Below, in pieces: positions 13,330-21,488 of a stretch of 64,000 nt of DNA (positions are counted from its first letter, which is position 1; each line of letters opens with the position of its first letter). The notes beneath the pieces are model-generated. The model was not told where the DNA came from. It worked only from the letters and a program-made list of their open reading frames with translations, and did no database searches. Source of the stretch: Geodermatophilus tzadiensis (GTDB lineage Bacteria; Actinomycetota; Actinomycetes; Mycobacteriales; Geodermatophilaceae); the NCBI RefSeq assembly GCF_003002915.1, contig NZ_PVTG01000014.1, positions 62,001-126,000 of the forward strand, read 5' to 3'. The position numbers were made by a program, and so were the translations under genes.

Positions 13330-14781
13330 GTGAGGAGAGCCACAGTCCCGCTCGCCGTGCTCAGCCTGCTGCTCGCCGGGGCGGGCACCGCCCAGGCGGC
13401 TCCCGCCGACGGTCCCGTCCCACCCGGGCCCGTCGCGCTGGGCAACCCGGAGTTCACCGCCAACGCGATGGCGCCGCTCAAGGTGACCGACTGGGCCGAC
13501 TTCGAGGCCGACCTGGACGAGGTGGCCGCCTACGGCGTGGACGCCATCAGCGTCGACGTCTGGTGGGGCGACGTCGAGGGCGCCGCCGACAACCAGTTCG
13601 ACTGGGCCTACTACGACCGCGTCTTCGAGGTCATCACGTCCCAGGGCCTCGACCTCGCGCCGATCCTGTCCTTCCACCAGGCCGGTGGGAACGTCGGCGA
13701 CGACTACACCAGCCTGCTGCCCTCGTGGCTGTGGGAGAAGTACGCCGGCGTCCGGTTCCGCGGCGTCGAGCTCGGCCCGACCGGGCTGCAGCACCGCAGC
13801 GAGCAGGGCAACTACAGCCGCGAGAGCGTGCAGGGCTGGGCGGACCGGGTCGTGATGAACGAGTACCGCGACTTCACCCAGGCGTTCGAGGACCGCTACG
13901 CCGACCGCTACGCCGAGGACGTGGTGGAGGTCAACGTCTCCCTCGGCCCGTCCGGGGAGTTGCGCTACCCCTCCTACAACCAGCACGACGAGGGCACCGG
14001 CTACCCGACGCGGGGCGCCCTGCAGGCGTACTCGCCGCTCGCCGTCCGCGACTTCCAGGACACGGTGCTGGAGCGGTACGGCTCGCTGCAGGAGGTCAAC
14101 CGCGCCTGGGGCACCGACCACACCTCCCAGGACCAGATCGCCCCGCCGCAGGACGCCGAGGCCTTCTTCACCAGCCGGGCGTACCTGGACACGCAGTACG
14201 GCCGCGACTTCGTCGACTGGTACAACGGCTCGCTCGTCGACCACGGCGAGCGGGTGCTGCGCACGGTGATCCGCACGCTGGGCGACGAGTTCCCGGAGGC
14301 CGACATCGGCTACAAGGTGCCGGGCATCCACTGGTCGATGACCCACCCGGTCCACCCGCGGGCCGCCGAGGTGACCACGGGTCTCGTCCAGACCAGCGTC
14401 GACGTCGACTCGTGGGCGACCGGGCACGGGTACCAGCGGATCGTCGAGCTGGCCAACCGGTTCGACGGCGGCCCGCGCGAGGTGGTCCTGCACTTCACCG
14501 CGCTGGAGATGGACGACCAGGACGTCGCGCCCCAGTACTCGCTGGCCCAGACGCTCGTGACGTGGATCGGCGACTACGCCTTCCGCGCCGGCGTCGAGAC
14601 CAAGGGCGAGAACGCCCTGGCCGGCGGGCTGTCCTCCGAGGAGGGCTGGGACAACATCGACGAGGCCTTCGCCAGGTGGGGCTATCTCGGCCTGACCGTG
14701 CTCCGGGTGGGTGACGTGGCCGAGGGTGTCGGGGCACGCCGGTACGCGGAGCTGATCGCCACCTACGGCCCCCAGCGCTGA
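13330..14781 (+). CDS. Secreted beta-amylase (glycoside hydrolase family 14)
   Basis: The 483-residue protein starts with a signal peptide (MRRATVPLAVLSLLLAGAGT, AQA-A cleavage). GH14 landmarks follow: VDVWWGDVE near residues 75-83, LSFHQAGGNVGDD (114-125), and GPSGELRYPSY with catalytic acid Glu210. The second catalytic Glu427 is in KGENAL. It would release maltose from the non-reducing ends of starch or glycogen outside the cell. No starch-binding domain is present. Family 14 is mainly a plant and Bacillus family and patchy in actinobacteria. It is a single-gene unit followed by a 15-bp inverted repeat. Confidence 0.93.
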   Translation: MRRATVPLAVLSLLLAGAGTAQAAPADGPVPPGPVALGNPEFTANAMAPLKVTDWADFEADLDEVAAYGVDAISVDVWWGDVEGAADNQFDWAYYDRVFEVITSQGLDLAPILSFHQAGGNVGDDYTSLLPSWLWEKYAGVRFRGVELGPTGLQHRSEQGNYSRESVQGWADRVVMNEYRDFTQAFEDRYADRYAEDVVEVNVSLGPSGELRYPSYNQHDEGTGYPTRGALQAYSPLAVRDFQDTVLERYGSLQEVNRAWGTDHTSQDQIAPPQDAEAFFTSRAYLDTQYGRDFVDWYNGSLVDHGERVLRTVIRTLGDEFPEADIGYKVPGIHWSMTHPVHPRAAEVTTGLVQTSVDVDSWATGHGYQRIVELANRFDGGPREVVLHFTALEMDDQDVAPQYSLAQTLVTWIGDYAFRAGVETKGENALAGGLSSEEGWDNIDEAFARWGYLGLTVLRVGDVAEGVGARRYAELIATYGPQR

Positions 14782-14811
14782 CACCCCCGCCGTCGTCCGG
14801 GCCCTCCTCCA

Positions 14812-14859
14812 CCTCGGATCGGTGCGCCAGGATCGCGTTCCCGCCGCACCGATCCGAGG
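14812..14859. promoter_or_regulatory. Perfect 15-bp inverted repeat between beta-amylase and hydrolase
   Basis: The arms 14812-14826 and 14845-14859 are perfectly complementary with an 18-nt loop. The right arm runs into the Shine-Dalgarno GAGGGGAGGG of the next gene (start 14870). It can be a terminator for the beta-amylase gene, a repressor operator (CGGATCGGTGCG half-site), or an RNA hairpin masking the downstream ribosome-binding site. Confidence 0.6.
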
Positions 14860-14869
14860 GGAGGGCGAC

Positions 14870-15733
14870 GTGACCGACGCCGTCCAGCGCGCCGCCACGC
14901 CGACGACGGGGTACGCCCCGGTCAACGGGCTGCGGATGTACCACGAGATCCACGGGCCCGAGGGGGAGCCCGCCGGTGTACCGGTGCTGCTCCTGCACGG
15001 GGCCTACATGACCGCCGGCGACCTCGCGCCCTGGGTGTCCGCGCTGGCGGCCACCCGCCAGGTCGTCGTCCCCGACCTGCAGGCCCACGGCCGGACGGCG
15101 GACGTCGACCGCCCGATCACCTACGAGGGCCTGGCCGACGACGCCGCGGCCCTGCTCGCCCACCTGGGCATCGACCGCGCCGACGTCATCGGTTACAGCA
15201 TGGGCGGTGCCGCGGCGCTGCAGGTGGCGATCCGCCACCCGGAGGTCGTCCGCACGCTGGTGGTCGTCTCGGCGACGCACTCCAGCGACGGGATGCAGCC
15301 CGAGCTGCAGGCGATGATCTCCGGGATCACGCCCGAGGTGTTCGCCGGGTCGCCCATGGAGGCCACCTACCGCGCGCTCGCCCCGGACCCCGGGCACTTC
15401 CCGGTGCTGGTCGAGAAGCTCAAGGCTCTCGACGAGACGCCCTTCTCCTGGCCGGCCGAGGACATCCGGCGGATCACCGCACCCACGCTCGTCGTCGCCG
15501 GGGACGCCGACGCCGTCCTGGCCGAGCACGCGGTGGAGCTGTTCCGCCTGCTCGGCGGTGGCGGGATGGGGGACCTGTCCGGCCTGCCGCGGGCCCGGCT
15601 GGCCATCCTGCCGGGGACGACGCACTTCATGCCGGCGGGCAGCGGCGTGCTCGACCGCCTCGACTGGCTGCTGCCGATGGTCCTCGCGCTTCTCGACGCG
15701 CCACCGCAGGAGTCGGCGGGGACCACCGGGTAG
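14870..15733 (+). CDS. Alpha/beta-fold hydrolase
   Basis: The 287-residue product has VLLLHGAYMTAGDLAPW (oxyanion), PDLQAHGRT, the nucleophile elbow GYSMGGAAAL, a strand TLVVAGDADAV with the Asp, and PGTTHFMPAG with the His. This is the order of BioH/epoxide-hydrolase-like enzymes; the substrate is unknown. I chose the GTG at 14870, preceded by GGGGAGGG, over an upstream in-frame GTG at 14822 that lies in the inverted repeat. Translation may be controlled by that repeat. Confidence 0.88.
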   Translation: MTDAVQRAATPTTGYAPVNGLRMYHEIHGPEGEPAGVPVLLLHGAYMTAGDLAPWVSALAATRQVVVPDLQAHGRTADVDRPITYEGLADDAAALLAHLGIDRADVIGYSMGGAAALQVAIRHPEVVRTLVVVSATHSSDGMQPELQAMISGITPEVFAGSPMEATYRALAPDPGHFPVLVEKLKALDETPFSWPAEDIRRITAPTLVVAGDADAVLAEHAVELFRLLGGGGMGDLSGLPRARLAILPGTTHFMPAGSGVLDRLDWLLPMVLALLDAPPQESAGTTG

Positions 15734-15843
15734 GCGCGCCGCCGCACCGGGAGGAGACACCGGTCGGCCCGCGGCTGGAGACGGTCGCCGCGGCGTGTCG
15801 CTACGCTCCGCGCCACGGCGGGTCGAGCAGTAGCGGGGGCACC

Positions 15844-17325
15844 GTGACGGAGGCATCGGAGACCGAGGCCAGGGAGTTCGCGGCGGGGCTGCGCTCGCTG
15901 CTGGAGTGGCTGCACGTGCCGGGGCAGGGCGCGCGCAACGAGGTGGTCGCCCTCGTCCGGGAGACCCTCGGCCCGGCCGGGCTCGACCAGTCCGTGGTCG
16001 CCCGGGAGCTGCCGCCGTTCGAGCACGTCAACCTGCAGACCGCCCTCGACGCGTGGACGGCGCAGGAGGGTCGCTCGGTCGAGGTCCACGGCGTCGTGCT
16101 GCCGCCGCACTTCGGCGGGATCGACCTCCAGCTGCTGATGACGGGCGAGGGCCTGCCGCCGGTCCGCCTCAGCGCCCCGGCGGTGGTCGACCTCCCGAAC
16201 GGGCCCGGGTCCACGCTGGCCTGCCTGCGAATGGCGCTGCTGCTCGTCACCGACGACGCCGGCCGCTACCTGCTGCTGGTGCAGGCGCCCCGGGAGCACG
16301 AGCAGCCGGTGCTGCGCGTCGAGGTCGCCGGGCTGCCGGTGCAGCGGGCCCAGGCCGTCCTCGCCGAGCTCGACCGGCTCCGCCGCGAGCTCAACGTGTA
16401 CCGCGGCCGGCTGGTGGAGGTCACCCCGACGCCGATGGGCACCGTCGAGCTGACCTTCCTCGACCCGCCGGACCTCGGCCGCGACGACGTCGTCCTCCCG
16501 GCCGCGGTGCTCGACCGCATCGAGCGGCACGCCCTCGGCGTGGCCGCGCACCGCGCCGGCCTGCGGGCCGCGGGCCAGCACCTCAAGCGGGGCCTGCTGC
16601 TCTACGGACCACCCGGCACCGGCAAGACGCACACCGTGCGCTACCTGCTCGGCCGGATGGACGACTACTCCCGGCTGCTCCTCACCGGACGCTCGCTCGG
16701 CGCGGTCGGCTCGGTCACCGAGCTGGCCCGCGACCTGCAGCCCGCCGTGGTGGTGCTGGAGGACGTCGACCTGGTCGCCGCCGACCGGTCCTTCGGCCCG
16801 GGCGGCAGCCCCGTCCTGTTCGACCTGCTCGACGCCATGGACGGCGCCGCCCCGGACGCCGACCTGTTGTTCGTCCTGACCACCAACCGCGCCGACCTGC
16901 TGGAACCGGCCCTCGCCGCCCGGCCGGGCCGGATCGACGTCGCCGTCGACGTGGCCCTCCCCGACGTCGCGGCCCGCCGCCGGCTGCTGCAGCTCTACGG
17001 CCGGAGCGTGCCGCTGGAGCTGACCGACGACGACGTGGCGTCCGCGGTCGAGCGCACCGACGGCGTCACCGCGTCCTTCCTCAAGGAACTGCTGCGCCGG
17101 GCCGTGCTCGAGGCCCTGCACGAGCAGGACCCGCTCCGCGCGGTGACCGGCCGGCACCTGTCCCGTGCCCTCGACGACCTGCTCGACAGCACCCAGCAGG
17201 TCACCCGCACTCTCCTCGGCGTCGGGGCCGACGGCAGCCTCCCGGACGGCGACGGCGCCGGGCCCGCCCTCGCGCCGCCGGGAACGCCGTTCGGCCACCG
17301 CCACTCCCACGGCCCGTGGCGCTGA
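15844..17325 (+). CDS. AAA+ ATPase with a novel N-terminal domain
   Basis: The 493-residue protein has a FtsH/CDC48-type AAA core (about 235-440): Walker A YGPPGTGKTHT, Walker B VVVLEDVD, sensor 1 VLTTNRAD and the Arg finger region AARPGRIDVAV. The C-terminal lid follows. Residues 1-220 are not a domain I can name: a mixed alpha/beta segment with two blocks on ligand-like strands (VHGVVLPPHFGG, LLLVQAPREHE). The tail is Pro/His-rich. It is soluble, with no protease motif (no HExxH). It probably remodels a protein target, which remains unknown. The start is GTG. Confidence 0.85.
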   Translation: MTEASETEAREFAAGLRSLLEWLHVPGQGARNEVVALVRETLGPAGLDQSVVARELPPFEHVNLQTALDAWTAQEGRSVEVHGVVLPPHFGGIDLQLLMTGEGLPPVRLSAPAVVDLPNGPGSTLACLRMALLLVTDDAGRYLLLVQAPREHEQPVLRVEVAGLPVQRAQAVLAELDRLRRELNVYRGRLVEVTPTPMGTVELTFLDPPDLGRDDVVLPAAVLDRIERHALGVAAHRAGLRAAGQHLKRGLLLYGPPGTGKTHTVRYLLGRMDDYSRLLLTGRSLGAVGSVTELARDLQPAVVVLEDVDLVAADRSFGPGGSPVLFDLLDAMDGAAPDADLLFVLTTNRADLLEPALAARPGRIDVAVDVALPDVAARRRLLQLYGRSVPLELTDDDVASAVERTDGVTASFLKELLRRAVLEALHEQDPLRAVTGRHLSRALDDLLDSTQQVTRTLLGVGADGSLPDGDGAGPALAPPGTPFGHRHSHGPWR

Positions 17326-17455
17326 CGCGCCGGCCCTCCCGGGGGTGTGGCGGAGGCGCACGATCGACTCGATGACGGGGCCGTCCGCCCCTACGCTCGG
17401 ACGGCCGGGGTGGGACGGCGTCGTCCCCGCTGGTCCGGCGGGGAGGCGGTCGACC

Positions 17456-18043
17456 ATGTCCCAGCCACTCGAGGGGATGCCGGTCCTCGGCCGGGGCCGC
17501 CACCGCAGCCCCGTGCACGGCGCCTGCTTCCTGGAGTACACCGCGCTGCTGGCGGGTGAGCCGTTCAGCGACGACCCGGCGTGCGTCGACGGTGAGCTGG
17601 CCGCCGTCCTGCGGCACGCCAACGACACCCTGTCCCCGGCCGACCGGCAGCGCCTGGTGCCGCTGCTCGGCCGGGCCATCGGCCTGGCGGTGCCCGAGCC
17701 GGTCCTGGTACCCCGGCGGGGACGGCGCGGCCGGGCCTGGGACCTGCGCGCCCTGCCGGGCTACGCGGCGGCGGTCGGCGCGCTGCGCGAGGCGGTCGCG
17801 CGCCGGTTCACCGCCGCGCTCGGCCTCGACCTGCCCGCGGCCACGTGGCGCGAGTACGACGCCGGGCGTGACCTCGACCGGCTGTTCTGGGCGCTGATGC
17901 TCGAGCCCGTGGCGGTCAACACGTCGGCGGCCTGGGTCGAGCGGCTGCTCGGCCGGCTGGTCCTGCTGCACGAGTGCTACGAGCAGGCCTGCGACGAGCG
18001 GGGCGTCGTCCGTACGGGGCGGGACCTGGTCCCCTCCCGCTGA
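17456..18043 (+). CDS. Conserved hypothetical protein
   Basis: I do not name a family for this 195-residue protein. It begins MSQPLEGMPVLGRGRHRSPV with GGGGAGG a few bases upstream; a longer frame reaches further 5' but lacks a ribosome site. HGACFLEYTALLAGEPF and AACDERGVVR-like Cys/His residues, plus long amphipathic helices, suggest a helical soluble protein. It follows the AAA ATPase by 130 bp on the same strand and ends just before a hairpin terminator, so it could be its partner. Confidence 0.6.
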   Translation: MSQPLEGMPVLGRGRHRSPVHGACFLEYTALLAGEPFSDDPACVDGELAAVLRHANDTLSPADRQRLVPLLGRAIGLAVPEPVLVPRRGRRGRAWDLRALPGYAAAVGALREAVARRFTAALGLDLPAATWREYDAGRDLDRLFWALMLEPVAVNTSAAWVERLLGRLVLLHECYEQACDERGVVRTGRDLVPSR

Positions 18044-18045
18044 CG

Positions 18046-18082
18046 GTCGTGCTCTGCCCCGCCTGTGTGGGCAGAGCACGAC
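18046..18082. terminator. 14-bp perfect hairpin
   Basis: The arms 18046-18059 and 18069-18082 (GTCGTGCTCTGCCC and complement, 9-nt loop) directly follow the stop at 18043, so this is a probable intrinsic terminator. Confidence 0.7.
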
Positions 18083-18134
18083 GTCGCGCCGGAGGAGGTG
18101 CGGTCCCGCCGGCTGCGGCTGGCGTGCGCTGCTG

Positions 18135-18817
18135 ATGCCGACCTTCCCGGCGCGCGACGGCGCCGTCCTGTCCTACGACGTGCTCGGCGACGGGCCGCCG
18201 GTCCTGGTGTTCGCCGGCGGTGCGGCGGCCCATCCCTCCTACCTCGGCGACCTGGCGGGACTGCCGGACCGCCACCGCCTGGTGGTCCCGCACCTGCGCG
18301 GGGTGGGCGGCTCGGCGGCCGCTGACCTGACCGGGGCGGGGTCGCGCTGGGCGCAGGTCGACGACGTCGACCGGCTGCGCGCGCACCTCGGCCTGGCCCG
18401 GTCCACGGTGCTGGCCCACTCGGCGGGCACACGGCTGGCCGTCGCGTACGCCGCGGCCCACCCCGATCGGCTGGCCGGCCTCGTGCTGGTCAGCCCGCCG
18501 GCGGAGTACCTGGTCGACGTCCCCTCCGACGCCCCCGTGATCGCCGCGGCGCGCGACGACGCCGCCTTCGCCGAGGCGACGGCGGCCGCGGACCGCCCAA
18601 CCTCATCGACCGGCTGCGTGCCGTGGAGGCGCCGGTCCTGGTGGTCGCCGGCGCCCAGGACGCCGTCACCGGCCTGGCGCCGGTGCAGGCGGTCGCCGGC
18701 GTCTTCCCGCACGGGCGCAGCGTGGTGGTCGAGGACTGCGGCCACTTCCCCTGGGTCGAGCAACCCGCCGCGTTCCGCGCCGCGGTCGACCCCTTCCTCG
18801 CCGGCGTCGGGGGCTGA
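18135..18817 (+). pseudogene. Alpha/beta hydrolase gene broken by a frameshift and likely deletion
   Basis: Residues from MPTFPARDGAVLSYDVLG through the nucleophile elbow LAHSAGTRLA to AEYLVDV are a normal alpha/beta hydrolase N-terminal half. After about 18590 the frame becomes Arg/Ser/Trp-rich nonsense. The proper continuation (NLIDRLRAVEAPVLVVAG, then EDCGHFPWVEQP with the catalytic His) lies in another frame up to 18817. The lid segment between them is shorter than in relatives, so a deletion of roughly 30 codons plus a frameshift is likely. It was an esterase-like enzyme, now probably inactive unless this is a sequencing error. Confidence 0.75.
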
Positions 18818-18832
18818 CCCGGCGGCCGCCCG

Positions 18833-19435
18833 TCAGCCGGGCGTGCCGTCCGCGAAGGTCACCGCACCCCGCCACGCCTGGCCCCGGACGACGGCGCGGT
18901 CGACCTCCTCGACCACCAGCTCCACCACCCAGCGCACCGGACCGGTCCGAGCGAGCAGGTCCTCGTCCGGCAGCTCCCGCGGGGTGCCGAGCAGGCCGAG
19001 GGCGCTCGCGGTGCAGGCGAGCGCCGCGTCGGCCGGCGTCCATCCGCGGTCGGGCGTCTCCAGCGCCCGCTCGTCGTCCGCCGTCCGGGCGGCGCGGTGG
19101 TCGTCGTAGCGCCGCGGCCACCGGCGGCGGACCGTCCACGAGCCCCGCCGCAGGTGCTCGGCGGCGAGGTCCTCCTGGTCGACCTCGCCGTGCCGGAGCA
19201 CCTCGGTCAGTGTCGGGGCCCAGCCGGCGAGCAGCCGGTCAGCGGGTGCGAAGCCGGTCGGGTCGTCGTCGACCTCGACGGCGTCGTCGGTGTCGACGAC
19301 GCGTCCGCGCAGCGCGAGGTCGACGAGCAGCGCCCCGCGCACCGCCAGCGCCGTCACCAGGTCGTCGGTCAGCCGTCCCCGGTCGAGGGCCAGGCCGGCC
19401 AGCCGCATCGACACCGAGTCGTCCCAGTCGTCCAC
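18833..19435 (-). CDS. GPP34-like (Golgi phosphoprotein 3 family) protein
   Basis: The 200-residue protein has the helical pattern of actinobacterial GPP34 homologs. The segment LTDDLVTALAVRGALLVDLAL resembles the GAVLLELALxGRV signature, followed by an acidic DTDDAVEVDDDPTG strand. Eukaryotic GPP34 binds phosphatidylinositol-4-phosphate; bacterial members are of unknown role. Assignment is by pattern only. It is convergent with the broken hydrolase gene and upstream of nothing obviously linked. Confidence 0.55.
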   Translation of the reverse strand: MDDWDDSVSMRLAGLALDRGRLTDDLVTALAVRGALLVDLALRGRVVDTDDAVEVDDDPTGFAPADRLLAGWAPTLTEVLRHGEVDQEDLAAEHLRRGSWTVRRRWPRRYDDHRAARTADDERALETPDRGWTPADAALACTASALGLLGTPRELPDEDLLARTGPVRWVVELVVEEVDRAVVRGQAWRGAVTFADGTPG

Positions 19436-19496
19436 GGCCGGATCCTCCCGCCCCCGGGAGCCGAGCGGACGGACGGTGTGCCTGCCCCCGCGCCGC

Positions 19497-19763
19497 TCAC
19501 AGCCGGCCGGCGTCGACGGCGACCTCGACGACCACCGGATCGCCGTCGTCCTTGCCGCGGCGGACCCGGGCCGGCACCGGCAGCAGCCAGCCGGCCTCCC
19601 GGTCGCGCCACACGCTGGTGGCCCACGTGTGCCCGTCGACGGTCGCGGTCACCGGGACCCGGCCGAACGGCCCCGCGACCTCGGGCGCGTGCTCGCCGGG
19701 CACCGGGGCGAACACCCAGCCGCCCGGGCCGGTCCAGCGGACGAGCGTCGCGTCGAAGGGCAC
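19497..19763 (-). CDS. DUF1905-domain protein
   Basis: The 88-residue product fits the small DUF1905 beta-barrel: FDATLVRWTG, GGWVFAPVPGE, a GRVPVTATVDGHTWATSV strand pair and WLLPVPARVRRG near the end. The function of the family is unknown. A much longer open frame continues upstream on this strand but is antisense to the prepilin peptidase and low-complexity. The GTG at 19763 gives the usual domain length. The Shine-Dalgarno is weak. Confidence 0.7.
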   Translation of the reverse strand: MPFDATLVRWTGPGGWVFAPVPGEHAPEVAGPFGRVPVTATVDGHTWATSVWRDREAGWLLPVPARVRRGKDDGDPVVVEVAVDAGRL

Positions 19764-19925
19764 GCCCGCAGGATGCCCGAGGGGTGCGACGGTCCGCGGC
19801 CGGCGGGCTGGGGCGGCTGCGCCGCGCGGGACGGGCGGGACGACGCCGCGGGCGGGCGTCCGGGTACCGGCCCGGCGCTGTGCCACCGTGCTGACCGTGC
19901 CCGCCGCCCGCCCCCGGACCGTCCG

Positions 19926-20606
19926 GTGACCGGCGCGGTGCTGACCGCGGCCGCCGTCCTCGGTGCCGTCGTCGGTGCGCTGGTCGACCGCGCGGCGGCC
20001 CGTTTCCCGTGGCCCCGCCCGGCGACCGTCGGTGGCGTGCTCGGCGGCGGGCCGGGCGCCGGGGGAGCGGCCCCGGCGGGGCTGCTCCCGGTCGCGACGG
20101 CGGTGCTGTTCGTCCTCGTGGCGCTGCGCTTCGGTGCCGGGGTGGAGCTCGCCGCGTGGCTGTGGTTCGCCGCCGCGGGCGTCCTGCTCGGCGTGATCGA
20201 CCTGCGCGAGCGGCTGCTGCCCGACCGGGTGCTGCTGCCCGCCCTCGCCGGCTCCGCGGTCCTGCTCACCGTCGCGGCCGCCGTCACCGGCGCCTGGCCG
20301 GACCTGGGACGCGCCGCCCTCGGTTCGGTGGTGCTGTTCACGGCCCTGCTGGCGCTGGGCCTCGCGGCGCCGGGCCGGCTGGGGATGGGCGACGTCAAGC
20401 TCGGCGCGCTGCTCGGGCTGCACCTGGGCTGGCTGGGGTGGCCGGCGCTGCTGCTGGGGGTCCTGGCCGGGTTCGTCGTCCAGGCCGCGGTGGCCCTCGT
20501 GCTGCTGGCCGGGCGCCGGGTCGGGCTGCGCAGCGAGCTCCCGTTCGGCCCCGCGCTGCTGCTCGGCGCACTGCTCACCGCCGCCTGGAGCGCCGGCCCG
20601 GTCTGA
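19926..20606 (+). CDS. Prepilin peptidase, A24 family (TadV/CpaA type)
   Basis: The 226-residue membrane protein has about six hydrophobic helices. The two catalytic aspartates of type IV prepilin peptidases are visible in VIDLRERLLPDRV and GMGDVKLGALLG. It lacks the N-methylation domain with paired cysteines of PilD, as expected for Tad-type enzymes. It would cleave the leader of the Flp pilin and TadE/TadG-like pseudopilins at the cytoplasmic face. The GTG start gives a short N-terminus before the first helix. It opens the Tad locus, 200 bp before the pilin gene. Confidence 0.88.
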   Translation: MTGAVLTAAAVLGAVVGALVDRAAARFPWPRPATVGGVLGGGPGAGGAAPAGLLPVATAVLFVLVALRFGAGVELAAWLWFAAAGVLLGVIDLRERLLPDRVLLPALAGSAVLLTVAAAVTGAWPDLGRAALGSVVLFTALLALGLAAPGRLGMGDVKLGALLGLHLGWLGWPALLLGVLAGFVVQAAVALVLLAGRRVGLRSELPFGPALLLGALLTAAWSAGPV

Positions 20607-20633
20607 CACGCCGGCCCGTCCAGGCCGTTGAAC

Positions 20634-20652
20634 CGGTCACGCGGGGTGACCG
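20634..20652. promoter_or_regulatory. Inverted repeat upstream of the pilin gene
   Basis: CGGTCAC and GTGACCG flank a 5-nt spacer in the 200-bp gap before the Flp pilin gene, just after a TTGAAC that could serve as a -35. This could be an operator; the function is inferred from position. Confidence 0.35.
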
Positions 20653-20806
20653 TGGCTGCACCGCAGTAGGTGGATCCGGTGGCCGCCCTCCTCCGATGGG
20701 GTGGACGGCCCTCAAGTCGGCGAGCCGTCGTGGCGATCCGTTCTGCACAGCCGCGAGGACGGGTCAGCCGACCCGTACCGGCCGGCTCCACCTCCAGGGA
20801 GTACCC

Positions 20807-21007
20807 GTGCAGAACGTCTTCGCCACCCTCGTCACCCTCGCCTCGTTCGCCAAGGACCGGCTCCGCGAGGAGAAGGGCGCCACCGCCGTCGAGTACGGCC
20901 TGATGGTCGGCCTGATCGCGGCCGTCATCGTCGGCCTCGTCGCGACCCTCGGCGGCCAGCTCGCCGAGATGTTCCAGACGGTCATCGGGGCCCTCGGCGG
21001 CGCCTGA
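20807..21007 (+). CDS. flp: Flp/Fap-type IVb pilin
   Basis: The product is a 66-residue prepilin. After a short charged leader (KDRLREEKG) comes the cleavage and polymerisation motif GATAVEYGLMVGLIAAVIVG, with the conserved Glu5 and Tyr of Flp pilins; cleavage follows the Gly. The rest is one long hydrophobic helix and a small tail. It is the major pilus subunit. GTG with GGGAG upstream is the best start. A strong hairpin follows the stop, which would let the pilin be made in excess over the assembly genes. Confidence 0.93.
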   Translation: MQNVFATLVTLASFAKDRLREEKGATAVEYGLMVGLIAAVIVGLVATLGGQLAEMFQTVIGALGGA

Positions 21008-21037
21008 CCGTCCCGCGCACCGACACGTCCGCTGCCC

Positions 21038-21072
21038 GGCGCAGCGGCCCCGTCCAGCGGGGCCGCTGCGCC
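21038..21072 (+). terminator. 15-bp perfect hairpin between pilin and tadE
   Basis: The arms 21038-21052 and 21058-21072 (GGCGCAGCGGCCCCG, 5-nt loop) lie between flp and the downstream Tad genes. This is likely a partial terminator or an mRNA-stabilising 3' end. Confidence 0.65.
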
Positions 21073-21098
21073 GCACCGCACCAGGGAGGAGGAACCAG

Positions 21099-21488
21099 AT
21101 GAGGACGCTGCGCGACGAGCGCGGGGCCAGCGCGGTGGAGTTCGCGCTGATCGTCCCGCTGCTGGTCCTCCTCGTGTTCGGCATCGTCGAGTTCGGCCGC
21201 GGCTTCCAGGTCCAGGGCACGCTGTCGGCCGCCGCCCGCGAGGGCGTGCGGATGATGGCGCTGCAGAACGACCCGGCCGCCGCGCGCGCCGCCGTCCGGT
21301 CGACGGCCGCCTCGCTCGACCCGGCGCTGACCGACGCGCAGATCGTGATCACCCCGGCCCGCTGCCCGACCACCACCGGCTCGACGCTGGTGCGGCTGCG
21401 GATCGACTACGACATGCCCTTCCTCACCGGCCTCTTCGGGTCGACGGTGGACCTGACCGGGACGGGGGTCATGCGGTGCGGTGGCTGA
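21099..21488 (+). CDS. tadE: TadE-family pseudopilin
   Basis: The 129-residue protein has the TadE layout: RDERGASAVEFALIVPLLVLL at the N-terminus (prepilin-like cleavage after G, Glu5), one transmembrane helix, then a periplasm-facing domain with a Cys pair. It helps assemble the pilus envelope structure. AGGAGGA precedes the ATG. Its last 13 bases overlap the next gene, indicating translational coupling. Confidence 0.9.
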   Translation: MRTLRDERGASAVEFALIVPLLVLLVFGIVEFGRGFQVQGTLSAAAREGVRMMALQNDPAAARAAVRSTAASLDPALTDAQIVITPARCPTTTGSTLVRLRIDYDMPFLTGLFGSTVDLTGTGVMRCGG

